Source: Parelaphostrongylus tenuis
Taxonomy: Eukaryota > Nematoda > Chromadorea > Rhabditida > Metastrongylidae
Length of the DNA: 64,000 bases
Direction: 5' to 3'
Assembly: GCA_019055375.1 (NCBI GenBank)
Contig: JAHQIW010007368.1
Coordinates: 39,920 to 103,919, forward strand
Below the pieces are notes generated by a model. It was given only the letters and a program-made list of their open reading frames with translations, was not told where the DNA came from and ran no database searches. The first letter of the stretch is position 1; every line of letters begins with the position of its first letter. The translations under genes and the position numbers were made by a program. Shown piece by piece: positions 30,905-41,739 of the stretch.

Positions 30905-31204
30905 CTACTGAGTTTGCCACTTGACGTAGTAATGCGCCCATAAGTGAATATAATCATATCATTAATCATTTTATTATGACTTTGATTTTTGGCCATTTCA
31001 TTTGCCATTTATTTTAACGCATGCCTCGTATTATGAAAATGCTGCATGAAAATGTAAATTCGGGAGCGTTCCTTATTTGATGCGCATAATTTACAAAAAG
31101 TAAACAAAATATTTGCAGAAAATAATCAAATTTCTACTTTACAGCATCTTTGTGATGTTATAATTTTATATAAGAGAATTAAGAAAGATATGTTAATTTT
31201 TCAA

Positions 31205-31500
31205 AGAGCATGTGGCGCAGTGGTTAGAGGTGCTGTGCGTCGCACTCGAGGTCATTGGTTAGATCTCGCTCTAATGTCTCACCAAGCAATCCATCTGGGG
31301 TCGGTAAATTAGTTACCAGACTGGTCACAGACTTGTCTGGGGGGATAAGCAGCAATGACTCGGTTCAGCCGGAGGCGTCCGTGAGTCATTGTAAAGGCCA
31401 CATATGCATTCAATCACCTCAAACGAGGTTGAAAATTGAAGATAAATGCATGGCACATAGTTCAGGGATTGATCAACTGAGAGCTTTAGCTTTTATCCTT
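31205..31500 (+). repeat. R1 SINE-like repeat, near complete
   Basis: A box 'atgtggcgcagtggttagag', B box 'ggttagatctcgctc', 'cagactggtcacagacttgtc', tail 'cagggattgatcaactgagagc'. AT-rich gene-free DNA (30905-31204) precedes it. Confidence 0.88.
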
Positions 31501-31620
31501 CATGTATAGACTCGAAAATCTCATAGCTATAAGGCTGCCCAGTAGGCTTAAAGAAATTTCTATGTCGCTGCTTACCGATTTTCAAGACAACTTTTATTAG
31601 AAATAAAAAAACCTTTGAAG

Positions 31621-32028
31621 ATTGATGTAGAGTGATGTGCAAATCTTTCGCCTCAGGCGGGATTGGAACTCGCACCTCACTCTTTCCGGGAGCGCGTGCC
31701 CTATCCGTTACACTACTGAACCCATTTTGCACACCACTCTTTCTACGCTACACCGCATCTATCTGTCAGTGTGACTGGACATGACAAAAAAATTTCAGTT
31801 TATCTTCAAAACCCAATATCTGTCAGAGTGACCGGGTTCAGTGTCGAAACCGACTACCCAGGCCAGGCCGTTGACGGCTGGCGGCTGACAGAAGCGGTGT
31901 AGCGTAAAAAGAGTGGTGTGGAAAGTGGGCGTCAGGACTGTAACGAATAGAGCATGCGCTTCCAAAAAGAGTGTGGAGCGGGTTCTCGTCTCGCTTGACA
32001 CAAAAGTTTTGCACATCACTCTACATCA
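31621..32028. repeat. R3 foldback element with tRNA-like segments
   Basis: Ends are inverted copies: 'tgatgtagagtgatgtgcaaa' at 31624 and 'ttttgcacatcactctacatca' at 32007. Each arm carries a tRNA-like piece. The left one, read on the minus strand, has 'tagtgtaacggataggg' and 'gagttccaatcccgcc'. A MITE-like palindrome, best defined of the R3 copies. Confidence 0.8.
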
Positions 32029-32395
32029 ATGGGTATATTTGTAACATCATCCTACCGCTAGAAGCGGTTTAATAAAAATAACTTCATAAAGATTCGTTCT
32101 GGGTTCTTACATGTTATAAGGTCTAAGAAGCAGAGTAGCTAGAAAGCTTTGAGAACTGGCACTGGCTCTGTTCCAATCTTGACGATGCTGGAGCAGGCAC
32201 CCTCTCATTCTTCTTACATACATCGTGCTCATACTTATTGAAAGGGGTCTGCTACGATTCATAACGATTGTTTATTGTTTAGAACACCTTCAAGCGCTGA
32301 ATAGCTTTAGATTTGTTAATTTTAGGGTTGATTTAATATTCTTTATTAGTAATGACAATTTTATGTTTAAAACGTTTTGATTATTTGTCTATTTT

Positions 32396-33370
32396 CAGTT
32401 GTGCTAAAGTTATGGATCGTAAGAGTGAGCGTATTGCATAGTTGAGTTGCACAAGACGGGAACGAAAACTGCTGGCATTGTTGAAACCGATTGCTTTCAA
32501 ACCACCACATTTCTTCAAGACCGTGACATGCTGCAAATAAAACTGCAGGGGTTGAGGACCGCCCCTCTGAAAATCGTCCAATCACCGCGTCTACTCCAGA
32601 AAACATTCAGAAGATTCGTTGCCACATCCGATGAAATCCGGAGCGTTCCGTGCACAAAACGCTAAAGTAGCTCAAGATCAGCGAGCGGAGCGTCCCAAAC
32701 ATTGTAAAAATTGAGCTGAAGTAACGTAGCTACAAGATTTCTTCTGTTACACTTCCTGCACAAGGAAATGAATGAAAAACGACTGCCAAGGCTTGCCTTA
32801 TGATTCGTCTAATAGCTGGAGTTTGTTTCTCAAAGATACTTTTTACGGATGAGGAGATATTCACAGTCGAACCACTCCACAATCGCCGTAGTCGAGTCAT
32901 TTTTTGAAAAAGGTCAGTAGAAGTCCCGGCCTCTGTGATGGTCTGGGCTGGCATTTGCGCCACCGGAAAGACGTCAATGGTCGTCATCAACGGAAACCTC
33001 AAAATAAACGCTAACAGCTATCAGCAGCAAGTTTCATGGGGCGTACTGAAGTTATGGAGTGCTCGACACTTTGGTGCCGACGGATTTACGCTTCACCAGG
33101 ACTGGGCTTCTGCGCATTCGACCCGCTCAACGATTGCCGTCTGTCAAGAAGTGTTTTCAGCTTTTCGAGACAAGGACGCCTGGCCGTCAAACTCTTTGGA
33201 TCTCAATCCAGTGAATTACTCCGCGTGGATAATTCTGGAGGTAAAAGTCACGACTACTCGCTACACTAGCGTAGACGCGTTTGAAACGGCTTTAACACGT
33301 GCTTGGGACGAAATTACGCTGGAAACATGTGCAAGTATCGTTGAAAATTTTTGCAGGGCAACTTCGTAAA
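32396..33370 (+). pseudogene. Decayed DD37D mariner-family (maT-like) transposase
   Basis: Degraded N-terminal part from about 32396 with several stops. A catalytic segment LFTDEEIFTVEPLHNRRSR lies near 32838-32898. A long frame 32935-33369 follows: MVWAGICATGKTSMVVINGN, then GFTLHQDWASAHS and SNSLDLNPVNYSAW. The second Asp is in HQDWAS; the third acidic position, 37 residues later, is Asn (PVNYS). So even the intact part lacks a catalytic residue. Clear terminal inverted repeats were not located. Confidence 0.8.
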
Positions 33371-33988
33371 TGTACAGAGGTCGAAGGAGACGATTTTAAG
33401 CGAAGTTGAAAAGCTTTTTTTGTTTATTGTTATAATTGATGATCTAGTAGGCGTACTTATTGATTCAATTGAACGAATTCATTTGTTTATGCAGTATTTT
33501 TTTACTGCTAAACTATCTGATAAGATTGACAGAATTTTTTCCGCACTCGATACATTACACATGGAGAAAAGAGAATCCCTAAGCAAAAGCAAACTCCATG
33601 CACAATTTCAAATTTCTCCATAGATGACGTGTGTAAATTGCGAACTGGCAGTAAGAGCTGTCAGCATGGCACAGCATGGAAAAAAGGTTATATAAATATA
33701 AAAAAGTTTGTATAAATGCAGTAAAGAAGAACTTCTTATTGTGCACTCGTTGACTATCACATAATGCTTACGCAAACATGGTGGGCTAATACTCTAAAGG
33801 AAACCACTTGAAATGGGTCGCAAATGGTAGTGAACAATTCCATCATTCAATGTACCAGTTACGGTTAACTTTAGCTTTCATTAGCACATCCGTTGGACTC
33901 ACTTCTTTGGACAACGATGCATGTTTTTTCACAAGTCCTTTAGACTTTAATTCAAATCCCATTCGTTTCGTTCTTTGGAGATTAGCGT
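33371..33988. other. No supported feature
   Basis: Frames at 33351-33623 and 33808-34029 continue out of the transposon or lack splice signals. Confidence 0.3.
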
Positions 33989-33999
33989 TCATGATGGTA

Positions 34000-34201
34000 G
34001 TCTGTGTGAGGCGGCATCTGCCGCCTTAATCTTGCAGATAATATTCAATGACAATACTCTTATACTTCTCTCATAAAAGTAATCAGTTGGTTCCTCTACT
34101 TCGGCGAATGAGAACCTTATTACACGACCCGGCATCACAAGAATGTGAAGACCCCAGTACTTCTCGTATTCGGTTTGTAATCTCTCCTTCATCCTCCGCA
34201 A
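34000..34201 (-). CDS. Coding-like frame, unrecognised
   Basis: Minus strand reads MKERLQTEYEKYWGLHILVM, PGRVIRFSFAEVEEPTDYFY and ERSIRVLSL without a stop, of protein-like composition. No confirmed acceptor or donor, and the plus strand is open too, so this could be a relic or chance. Confidence 0.25.
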
Positions 34202-34239
34202 AGGTCTTCAAACATTTTGCGCGTTGTTTCGTCTTCTTG

Positions 34240-34335
34240 AAGATCTCGTCTTGTTATGAATGCCTTAGGATACTGGTCGAGACGATCTTCTTGTGATCAT
34301 GTGGATAGCCGAGCTAAGAAGTCCGCTTCACAATG
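34240..34335 (-). repeat. R2 SINE-like fragment
   Basis: 'gaatgccttaggatactggtcgagacg' and 'gtggatagccgagctaag' match the R2 middle on the minus strand. Confidence 0.55.
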
Positions 34336-34492
34336 TATCTCTAAATAGTGTATTCAGGAGATCAAATTGCAATTATGATGTGACTGAAACGATAGTTTTT
34401 ATGCTTTACGAACGTTGTTCCTGCAGGCAGCGGTAATCTGTGGGTGTAGCGAGTGGTAACATCTCATCAACATTTAAGGTGTTTGCCGATAG

Positions 34493-34782
34493 TTTTGTTT
34501 GGCGAGAGTTGTTGATAGGAATGCTCCATTGGAGAGAATAAAGCTCAATTACGCTGTTTTTTCAGTTATTTTCTCTTTTCTAAGTCGTTCACTACTCAGC
34601 AAATGCTCTATGCACTTAGAAAATGTGGTCGAAATGATCGACGAAAACGCTGCCTCTTCCCCACTACAACAGTCTGTGATTCATGCCTTATTTTCTAGAT
34701 AATCTACCATCGGCGGGTTCACTCATCAAGCACTATCTGTGTGTTTGGCGTCGTATGCACCTGAGTTGATAGAACACTGTGT
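34493..34782 (+). pseudogene. Host reading frame with an internal stop, interrupted by a PLE
   Basis: One frame runs ARVVDRNAPLERIKLNYAVF, SFLSRSLLSKCSMHLENVVE, MIDENAASSPLQQSVIHALF, then SR, TAA at about 34700, and continues in the same frame STIGGFTHQALSVCLASYAP and ELIEHC until the PLE begins at about 34780. A TTTTTTCAG inside the frame (near 34563) could be an exon start. On the far side of the PLE the segment ELLEHCAST-stop (35803-35832) looks like the displaced end of the same frame. Family not recognised. Confidence 0.5.
34763..34781 (+). repeat. Left copy of a probable target-site duplication of PLE copy A
   Basis: 'gagttgatagaacactgtg' recurs with one mismatch at 35803-35821 beyond the PLE. 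About 45 bases of unexplained sequence lie between the PLE 3' end and the right copy, so the assignment is tentative. Confidence 0.5.
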
Positions 34783-35758
34783 ATGTACCGAGGAGGAGCA
34801 GAGAGTAGAATCCGTGAAACTGGCGCGGGAAATAGCCACTTCTAATGGATACGAATTCGTAGCCCCTCGGCTTAGGTTTAAAGGAAATAATGCGCCTCCG
34901 AACGAAAACTTAGTTGAAAGGAAAGTCCCGTTTATCATCCCGTTCTATTCAAATGAGATTAGTACAGCTATAAAACGATGTTTGAAAAGAGCGGGTTTAG
35001 AGCAATCGGTGGCCATTATTGAAATACCACCGAATACTCTAAAACGCCAACTAGTTCGCAACCGCTTATATGACCGTCTCTGTATGATGAAAGATTGTAA
35101 AATATGTCCTAACGGCAGAGACGGTGATTGCATGAGCGTAGGTACAGTCTACCTAATCTCTTGCAAAGCGTGTAGTGATAAATATGTTGGCGAAACGGGT
35201 AGGCCGCGCTATGCACGCATAGAAGAACACCTTGCTGACAAGCGTCTTAATGGACAAAACACCCCGCTAGGGACGCATAGAGCACAGAAGCACGACGGAG
35301 TTGATTTTGAAATCGAAGTCACCATCCTTGCGCAGGAGCAAAAAACATCAGCGCGAAAGATCTTGGAAGCATTTTGGATTAATACGACCAATCCAACCAT
35401 AAACCGCAGGGAGGAATGCCTTGTAAACACTCGTGATATGAGCCAGTATATAAGACTGTTGTTTTGATGGGTAGGGTGCATTACGAGCCTATGTGTCTCT
35501 CTTGCCGGTGATCTCCACTTGGATCATCCAGTGGAACACATATAAAAAGCGGTGAGTATGTTGAGTGTTGATTTTTGCTTGATGCGATTGAAATCTAGGT
35601 CTGGTGATTTTCTCTAAAGAAGTAATGGAGGTGTTTGACTGATTGTATTGCAAACATTTTGACCTTTCCAGGCTCTGAAGAAGGCGAACTGCCGAAACGT
35701 CAGCTATCAATAAAGTTTAATGTAACACCTCGTGTTCTGCTCAAAGAAGAAAATCAAG
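34780..35758 (+). mobile_element. Penelope-like element copy A, 5'-truncated, with GIY-YIG endonuclease
   Basis: Nearly identical to the 3' part of copy B at 59-60.7 kb (same sequence from 'tgtatgtaccg' onward). The coding frame, ending at 35467, carries the GIY-YIG endonuclease: GTVYLISCKACSDKYVGETG, the conserved Arg after it, and a CKICPNGRDGDC cysteine motif before it. It differs from copy B at only a handful of residues, for example GRPRYAR against GRPLYAR. The reverse transcriptase is missing. About 290 bp of 3' non-coding sequence follow, including a hammerhead. Confidence 0.9.
35669..35708 (+). ncRNA. Hammerhead ribozyme motif in the 3' region of PLE copy A
   Basis: GGCU, CUGAAGA, an extra A, GGC-GAACU-GCC, GAAAC, GUC, AGCU. 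Stem I pairs GGCU with AGCU (one wobble), stem II is three GC pairs, and stem III is at most two pairs. Cleavage would follow C35701. Such short-stem-III hammerheads are established in the terminal repeats of Penelope-like elements. The unpaired A before stem II is a deviation. Confidence 0.65.
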
Positions 35759-35802
35759 AATCATACTGAAGCATGCCGAGGTTAATAGACAGTCGGTCTT
35801 GG

Positions 35803-35821
35803 GAGTTGTTAGAACACTGTG
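35803..35821 (+). repeat. Right copy of the probable PLE target-site duplication
   Basis: Partner of 34763-34781; 18 of 19 bases match. It continues into CTTCAACCTGA, giving a short open end for the interrupted host frame. Confidence 0.5.
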
Positions 35822-36271
35822 CTTCAACCTGATTCGTTTTGAGAATTTTTACCAATTCGGATCATGAGTGATGGGTATCGTAAACTTTCCACGTATATAT
35901 TTCATAGGTCGAAGCGTAGGACGGTTGATTCAAACATACGTCCTTTCGTTTCAAATTTTTTTATTTGAGATTTGAGACAAGGCATATTGATAAGGCCACA
36001 AGATCATTCGGCCTCTTGTTCAAAGAAGTTGCTCTGCAAAGTTATCTTTTTCTATTGGAGCAGAACGACCTTCATTCTTTCCTATCGTAATTAAATGCGA
36101 GACCACCAATCTTTTTCAATCATAAGAAGCATCTTTATTTGTAATTAGATGCCTCTATATGACCCGAGTTTTCTAATGCACTTTACTGATTTGCTGCACT
36201 CTCCACAACGTCGTCCTTCGTAGAATCACACCGGTCACATCTTTTGAACAAATCTTCATTATCTGTTTTAG

Positions 36272-36363
36272 TGATGGAATTATATATAGAAGAACTGCGA
36301 AAGCGAAATATGGAGCTGTTGATCGTGCAAGATTCCCTCACTTCTTCAACAACATTTCGATGA
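36272..36363 (+). CDS. Coding-like terminal exon with coiled-coil character
   Basis: A TCTGTTTTAG acceptor is followed by MELYIEELRKRNMELLIVQD and SLTSSTTFR-stop. Heptad-like Leu/Ile spacing. Could be the 3' exon of the same host gene as 34.5-34.8 kb, but no phase link is shown. Confidence 0.4.
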
Positions 36364-37079
36364 ACCTTTGAAGCAGCTCATTTTGATGTGGTATTCGTGG
36401 TCTCAATTTATTATCTATGCTACTCTACCCACTTTGAAGATAAAGCAAAATGCCAGGAAGCTAGAAAACGTCCTTTTTTTAGCAGCCCTTATAATTTCAG
36501 AATTTAGAACTGATCTCTTGTACCAAAGATTAATACCAGCCAACATTTGCTGTGCTATGCTGATAAGAAAATTGTCGTCCAGAGAAGCGAAATAATCAAG
36601 TTATTAGATTCATTTTGTTGGCAGATATCGGCTTTTTCTAATCAATCAGGTATTGAAGGATTATCGAATGGAGAATTCTGTCGAAAAAATGCCATCTGGT
36701 AATATTTTGTTCTCGATTTTTCGGATACTGAGGCATGTTAAAGGGGTTCTTTGATTTGGCTACCGATTTCTTCATCTCAAAGAAATCCACTCTTTTCGTT
36801 GTATCCATGCATTACTTATCAGTTGTTTTTTTTTCCTACACCGGAATCATGTCAACGTGTCTAGCTGACAAAGACATGGGCGTTATTCTCTTCTTCGCCA
36901 TTGTAGTGTTTTGTAAAAACTGAGTTCTTATCGCCCGATGTGACGTGGTTAGATATGGGGTTCCCGACGCACAGAACAACTCGCTTTAATGGGTTTATGC
37001 CGTTTTTGATCCTACTCCATAATTGACTGAATTGGTGCTCTCACATGGCGGCATTTGATCATCTATATAGCGACGATCT
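36364..37079. other. No supported feature
   Basis: Plus-strand frames at 36368-36595 and 36735-36923 have no splice support; the second is hydrophobic but unrecognised. Confidence 0.3.
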
Positions 37080-37400
37080 AAAATTTCCTCGATGGGGATG
37101 CGGCTGAGGGTAGAGAGAAGCTACACACTAATGAGCAGTGATGCACGGTATGAGCAAGCAAGATTCGGCTCTTTTCTTCAACGCTTTTGCACAAAACTCA
37201 TACGGAAAGGCTGTGGATCGGCTATCCACAAAAAGCACGCAAATTAGATCTAAGCATTCTGCGCTATTCATGAAGACAAAATCCTCAAGCAGCAGGTGAA
37301 ATAGCAACTCAAAATTCCTAGAGGAAAGTGATTGAGAGGAAGCGACTCGAATGCTAGAAGTACTTTGAAACGGCATGTGTGGTGACGGATCCTGTGAGAA
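37080..37400 (+). repeat. R2-like SINE repeat, divergent subfamily
   Basis: Shares 'gcattctgcgctattcatgaagacaaaatcctc' and 'gaagcgactcgaatgctagaagtac' with the 25.2-25.5 kb copy. Confidence 0.55.
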
Positions 37401-37896
37401 AAAATCTCCTCACTCTTTCATTGAAAATCGCTGCTAAAGTTTCGTTCCTCCTCTTATATTGTTAGGGTTTGTGATTTCGAAGGCTTTGCTTCAATGGTAA
37501 ACTAGCAATATTAATTAACGAAAGCAACGTCCCAGATGACTTCCGATTTTGGCTGTGCATTGGACTGTGTCAACCGAACTCGCTCTTATGTGATTTTAAC
37601 GAAAGACGAATTCCTACGCCTAATCAATCATTTACGTGGTCAAAATACACAGATTGTCTAGGTTAGAATTACAGCAGATAAGAAGTGAAATAAACGTTTC
37701 GAGTGAGGAAATGTCCACAATTTGCTATAAAATCTAGAGGTATCCGTTCTTCACTCCTGCTGCACTGTCTTTCTCCTATCAGAATTAACTCTTTCCGAAC
37801 TATAACTCAACAGGTAAAAGGAAAATGTTATTAGTCAGAAATTCTTATTACCTACTCATTCACGAATCTAGAAGGTGAGAAGCTTTGGCATTCATT
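37401..37896. other. No supported feature
   Basis: AT-rich, no repeat or exon recognised. Confidence 0.3.
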
Positions 37897-38383
37897 TTAA
37901 TGAGGACATCCGTAGTTTGCAATCGTCGTGGGATTTGAAGGCAGTCGTTGAACAGTAGTTGCCTGATCCAACATTTCATAGAGCCTTTCATAATGGCAAA
38001 GGTACAGTTTGTCGAGCGAACTTTTTACCAATTGCGATCGAAGAGTTAGATTTACATTGTTTATATTATCATAAGTACAGCTCAAATCCTGTCATAGGAA
38101 TTTAGAAGATTCGTAAGAACGTTTCTTTGTATTCGTGAGCCAAAAGAGTGCTACTTATCTTTCTGTAACAATTATAATAACAAAAAAAAAAGCGCAACAG
38201 AGATAGTATACTCGTCTTGGTTCTCCTCTTTACTAATGAACAGTACATAGTTGCTGTAGTTTCTGTTAAGACTGAAATCGTCTGAGTTACAAGAATTGGG
38301 GAAGGTCGTTGTAGTACGACCTACCTCCACTATATAGCGTAGTTCTTTTTGAATCTCCGAAAAAATGGTCAAACTGCTGTAGA
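37897..38383 (-). CDS. 3' exons of an unrecognised, probably secreted protein
   Basis: Terminal exon complement(37897..38091 at most) follows an ATGACAG acceptor and reads LSCTYDNINNVNLTLRSQLV, KSSLDKLYLCHYERLYEMLD, ending ANYGCPH-stop. An upstream exon from about 38383 (CTACAG acceptor) reads SLTIFSEIQKELRYIVEVGR, then NSDDFSLNRNYSNYVLFISK and EENQDE at a GTATAC donor near 38218. A middle exon after GTTACAG (KISSTLLAHEYKET) joins it in phase. The last junction is ambiguous. Several Cys and N-glycosylation sites (NVT-like NLT, NYS) suggest an extracellular role. Its 5' end faces nlp-42. Confidence 0.5.
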
Positions 38384-38591
38384 ATCTATGAATTCTTGCC
38401 GATTGATGTTAAAAGTTTTGGTGAAGAAACTGTCTTTTAGTTTGATAAATAAGAGATCTCAGCTGCAATTTTACGTTTTGATTCCGTTTCATCAATGTTT
38501 TCGTTGTTCGTCATTCCTACAGATCATTCTTTGTAATTTTTCACTAACTGATCATTTGTTGCAAAGCAAAAAAATTTGCTCTTAGGGCAAG

Positions 38592-39477
38592 ATGAATGGA
38601 AAGTCCCCACTGTTTTTGGTGTTGATCATTATCGTGCAGCTGACATTCACAACTACCGGTTACATTCAAGGTTTCTTATTCAGTATAATCTATCTAGCAT
38701 TGAGTGCAATTAGAACAGTAGTGTGCAAATCTGTTTTGTTGTTTGTATGCCATTAGGTCCATTACATTTATTTCAGATTCAATACCACCAGAAGTGAAAC
38801 AACCTGAATGGAGGGATCTTGGGTGGGCATGGAGAAAACGTAGTTCGAGTGTAAGTTTTTCCACCGCTTTTGGCAAAAGACATGAAAATTCTCCTTCATT
38901 CTTATCACTTGTAGTCCCGTTAGTCGTCAAGTGCTTTCAGAAAAAGCCGCCAAAACCTTTTCTTTTGTTCATATCGTTCTCATACTCGCCAGTGCGAGCC
39001 GTCGTTTACACTAGTGTCGTTGTTCAAAGCGCAAGCAAATGTTCTTGGCTTGGCTCATGTGATTGTACCTAAAGCTAGTACGCCCGTGTTTCCAGATAGA
39101 GCATATGACTATTTATCGGAGGCAGTTTTGAATGCTTGATCATGTTCTTCCTCCTCAGTCTTCTAGATGAATGAAAGCCTTAAATGCCGACCACACGAAA
39201 GCCTGAATATGCCTATTACCTCACGTCCACCTCGAAACGCGGTTAAATCTATATTTATACTCATTCTCAGCTCGTGCATTAAGCACACTGCTTTGCAGCT
39301 AGCTCAGCTTTATTCACACAAAGTAGACCTATAGACTATAGTAGCATGCTGCATTTACGTAAAAGAAGTACCTATCATGTTTTTCAGTTTCCGGAGCGAA
39401 TTTTACGATCAATGCCGCTGGTGAAGAAGAATCCTGACTGGCACGATCTCGGATGGACATGGGGACGTCGAAAGTGA
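38592..39477 (+). CDS. nlp-42: Neuropeptide precursor, NLP-42 type
   Basis: Exons 38592-38670, 38777-38850 and 39388-39477 join in phase, giving 80 residues. The start follows TTGCTCTTAG by six bases, as expected for trans-splicing. Residues 1-24 are a signal peptide (MNGKSPLFLVLIIIVQLTF). Peptide 1 lies in exon 2 (QPEWRDLGWAW, followed by RKR). Peptide 2 lies in exon 3, between KK and GRRK (NPDWHDLGWTW). Both fit the nematode NLP-42 signature W-x2-LG-(W/F)-x-W. Peptide 2 has the Gly needed for C-terminal amidation. In peptide 1 that position is Arg (AGA where GGA would be expected). Secreted, signalling role. Divergent neighbour upstream on the minus strand. Confidence in the family is high. 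Confidence 0.9.
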
Positions 39478-40094
39478 GAGCAGGGACACAGCACAATACT
39501 ACCGAACACTGATTCTCACCATATCATATCATTACATATGTACCACTACCGATCACACTTCTGCACCGAACTACACGAACACTTTCGATTAATTTGTCGA
39601 GCTCTTTCTTCGCTTCTCGGTTTTCATTAATAAGCGAAATATATCATCTGTTCATGTTTTTTCCCGGATACCAAGTATATTGATGACACATTCCCAAATG
39701 ACCATGTGAAGTAAAGATCAGAATAAATTTCTGCATTTGAATTCTGACTCATAATCACAGTTAATGTTTTCGGTAATTGCAAGAGCATTAAACCACTTGT
39801 CAATGAATGTACCTCGCCAAAGAATAGTTCTGTCGTTCTGAAATAATTTTGAATAGCACAACCCACTAGGCTGATGCAAATCTGAATACTAGAATAGTCT
39901 AATTGTTAGAAATAATAACGGCTCCATCAATCCACGTTCTACACCAAAGCAGGGCTGGGATATTAATTCTGATTAAAATTAGGTATAATTTTTCACGCGG
40001 AAGGGGCAGTTAAACGATTGAATTTCTCTTAATCTGAGGATGGATGGTTAATATTCTGTTATAATCATGGGCGTGTAGTAGGCTACTATTGAAC
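39478..40094. other. Downstream of nlp-42, probable 3' UTR then intergenic
   Basis: An AATAAA-like 'gaataaatttc' occurs at about 39722. A 79-codon minus-strand frame (39627-39866) is open, with no splice evidence. Confidence 0.3.
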
Positions 40095-40385
40095 ATTGAA
40101 AAGGATGAAGCGCTCAAAGTTGATCAATCCTTGAGGGATGCGCCATGCATTCGTCTTCAATTTTTAGCTTCGTTTAAGGTGACTAAACGCATATCTGGCC
40201 TCTACAATGACTCGCCATAGCTTACAAATCTATGAAGTCAGTGCTGCTCATCCCCAGACAGGTGCGTTAGCAATTTATCGACTTCGATGGGATGGAAGGC
40301 CTGGTGAGCCATTGGCTCGAGATTGAACCATCACCCTTATGTGTAGCAGAACAACTCCAATCACTGAGCCACATGCACTCTTTAT
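40095..40385 (-). repeat. R1 SINE-like repeat, near complete
   Basis: From the 3' tail ('aaagttgatcaatccttgagg') to the head ('actgagccacatgcactc'). Shares 'gcatttcgtcttcaatttttagcttcgttt' with other minus-strand copies. Frames at 40275-40555 arise from it. Confidence 0.82.
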
Positions 40386-41352
40386 TGAAGATTTTGGTAA
40401 TTCATTTTCGACGGCATCGTTCTCGTCAGATCCGGTGTCCACAGAGCTTGTTTCTCCTTGCGATCTATACCTTCGCATTCTTAGCATCGAATCAAATTCG
40501 AATGGAGCACTGCACGAAATGTGAAAAAGCTACCCAACAATGGCCTATTAGATAGGCATAGTTAGATTTACTTGAAACGTATGAATCTTCCTTTAGTCTC
40601 TCTACTTCAGTGACACAATTATACTCGATTTACGTTGGATTCTTTCTTAGAAGCAGTTTTAGACAGCTTGCGAGAATCACGAGTAATTCATTGGCTTCCA
40701 AAATCATAGAACTCAGCCAACAATTTACTGAGCAGGTTCTTGACAGGGTTACTTTGCATCTTGGAAGAGTACGTAATGGTTTATTTTAAAGCGAAAATAT
40801 TGGATTATGTTATGAGCCCCATGGAACAAAGAAAGTTGAAGTAACCGTCGCCTCGAGATGGAAACCTTAATAAGTATGCGTTACTATGATTGCCATTTCT
40901 ATACCAGAAATTCTCAGGATTTCCTGAATTCATGGAACATACGTTATGGAATGGCTTAGGCATAGATTTCACATTTAAAGGAGCAGACTGGATCTTTGCA
41001 AAATCCTTAATCTAGCCTAGTCACCACTACATCCTTCATGGGGTAAGCACTCACAAGTACAGCTCAGATTCCACACAGTCCTCACATCGCATCAGACGGG
41101 TAAACGGCAGATGGGGGAAATCATCACAGCCAGGGTTGCTGGCTATGCTCAACATCAGTGGAGACATTGCTTCGTATATTGCACGAGTTTGATTTTTCTT
41201 TAAAACGTGACAAAAATTAACGAGCTAGAATAAACTGCTCGTACTCGAAAACTTTACCAGCTACTTCTATAACACTACCATCGGTCTTCTCAGATATTTT
41301 TTGGAGGATGATGTAACAATAGAAACCCAATAGAAAAGTGAAATTGTAATGT
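40386..41352. other. No supported feature
   Basis: No exon or repeat family recognised. Confidence 0.3.
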
Positions 41353-41590
41353 TCATAAAAGCTGTCCTTCGATGAAATGTGTGGTTATATTAGACAGCTC
41401 GAGTAGTAGGAATGATACGATTGATTCACTACAACATTCGTCCTCTGGAGTTCTGAAGAGACCGACTTTATGATCTAAATAGTTTAGGTACAAGTGGGGA
41501 ATTTTATGAATAGTCGGTTTTCCAAATTGTTCCAACACTTATCTATCAAAACACATTGTTTCCCAGCAATTGTCTTTGGTCGATCTTCGT
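41353..41590 (-). CDS. Last two exons of an unrecognised Cys-containing protein
   Basis: Exon complement(41539..41590), after a GATCCAG acceptor, reads DEDRPKTIAGKQCVLID and leaves AA at a GTGTTG donor. Exon complement(41353..41452), after CTCTTCAG, supplies A and reads TPEDECCSESIVSFLLLELS, ending NITTHFIEGQLL-stop. Phases match across an 86-nt intron. The first frame stays open past the donor (a CWNNLENRLF reading), so an alternative isoform is possible. No family recognised. Confidence 0.5.
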
Positions 41591-41739
41591 CTGGATCATT
41601 GCAAAAAGGACAGGTTCACCCGATTAAACATCATTTTAACGAGGTGAACAACTTTAAGGAAGCCAACTTACCTGATTCTTCGTCGCGAGGAGCGCGCATT
41701 GAAATCAATGCATGTGACTCCCTTACTTTCAAAGGAATG

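Noticed and set aside
32935..33369. Functional transposase gene of 144 residues
   Set aside because: N-terminus is full of stops and the last catalytic residue is changed; it is the intact tail of a dead element.
34739..35467. A single 242-residue protein starting MCLASYAPELIEHC
   Set aside because: The first part belongs to a host frame and the rest to PLE copy A; the junction at about 34780 is an insertion boundary, shown by comparison with copy B.
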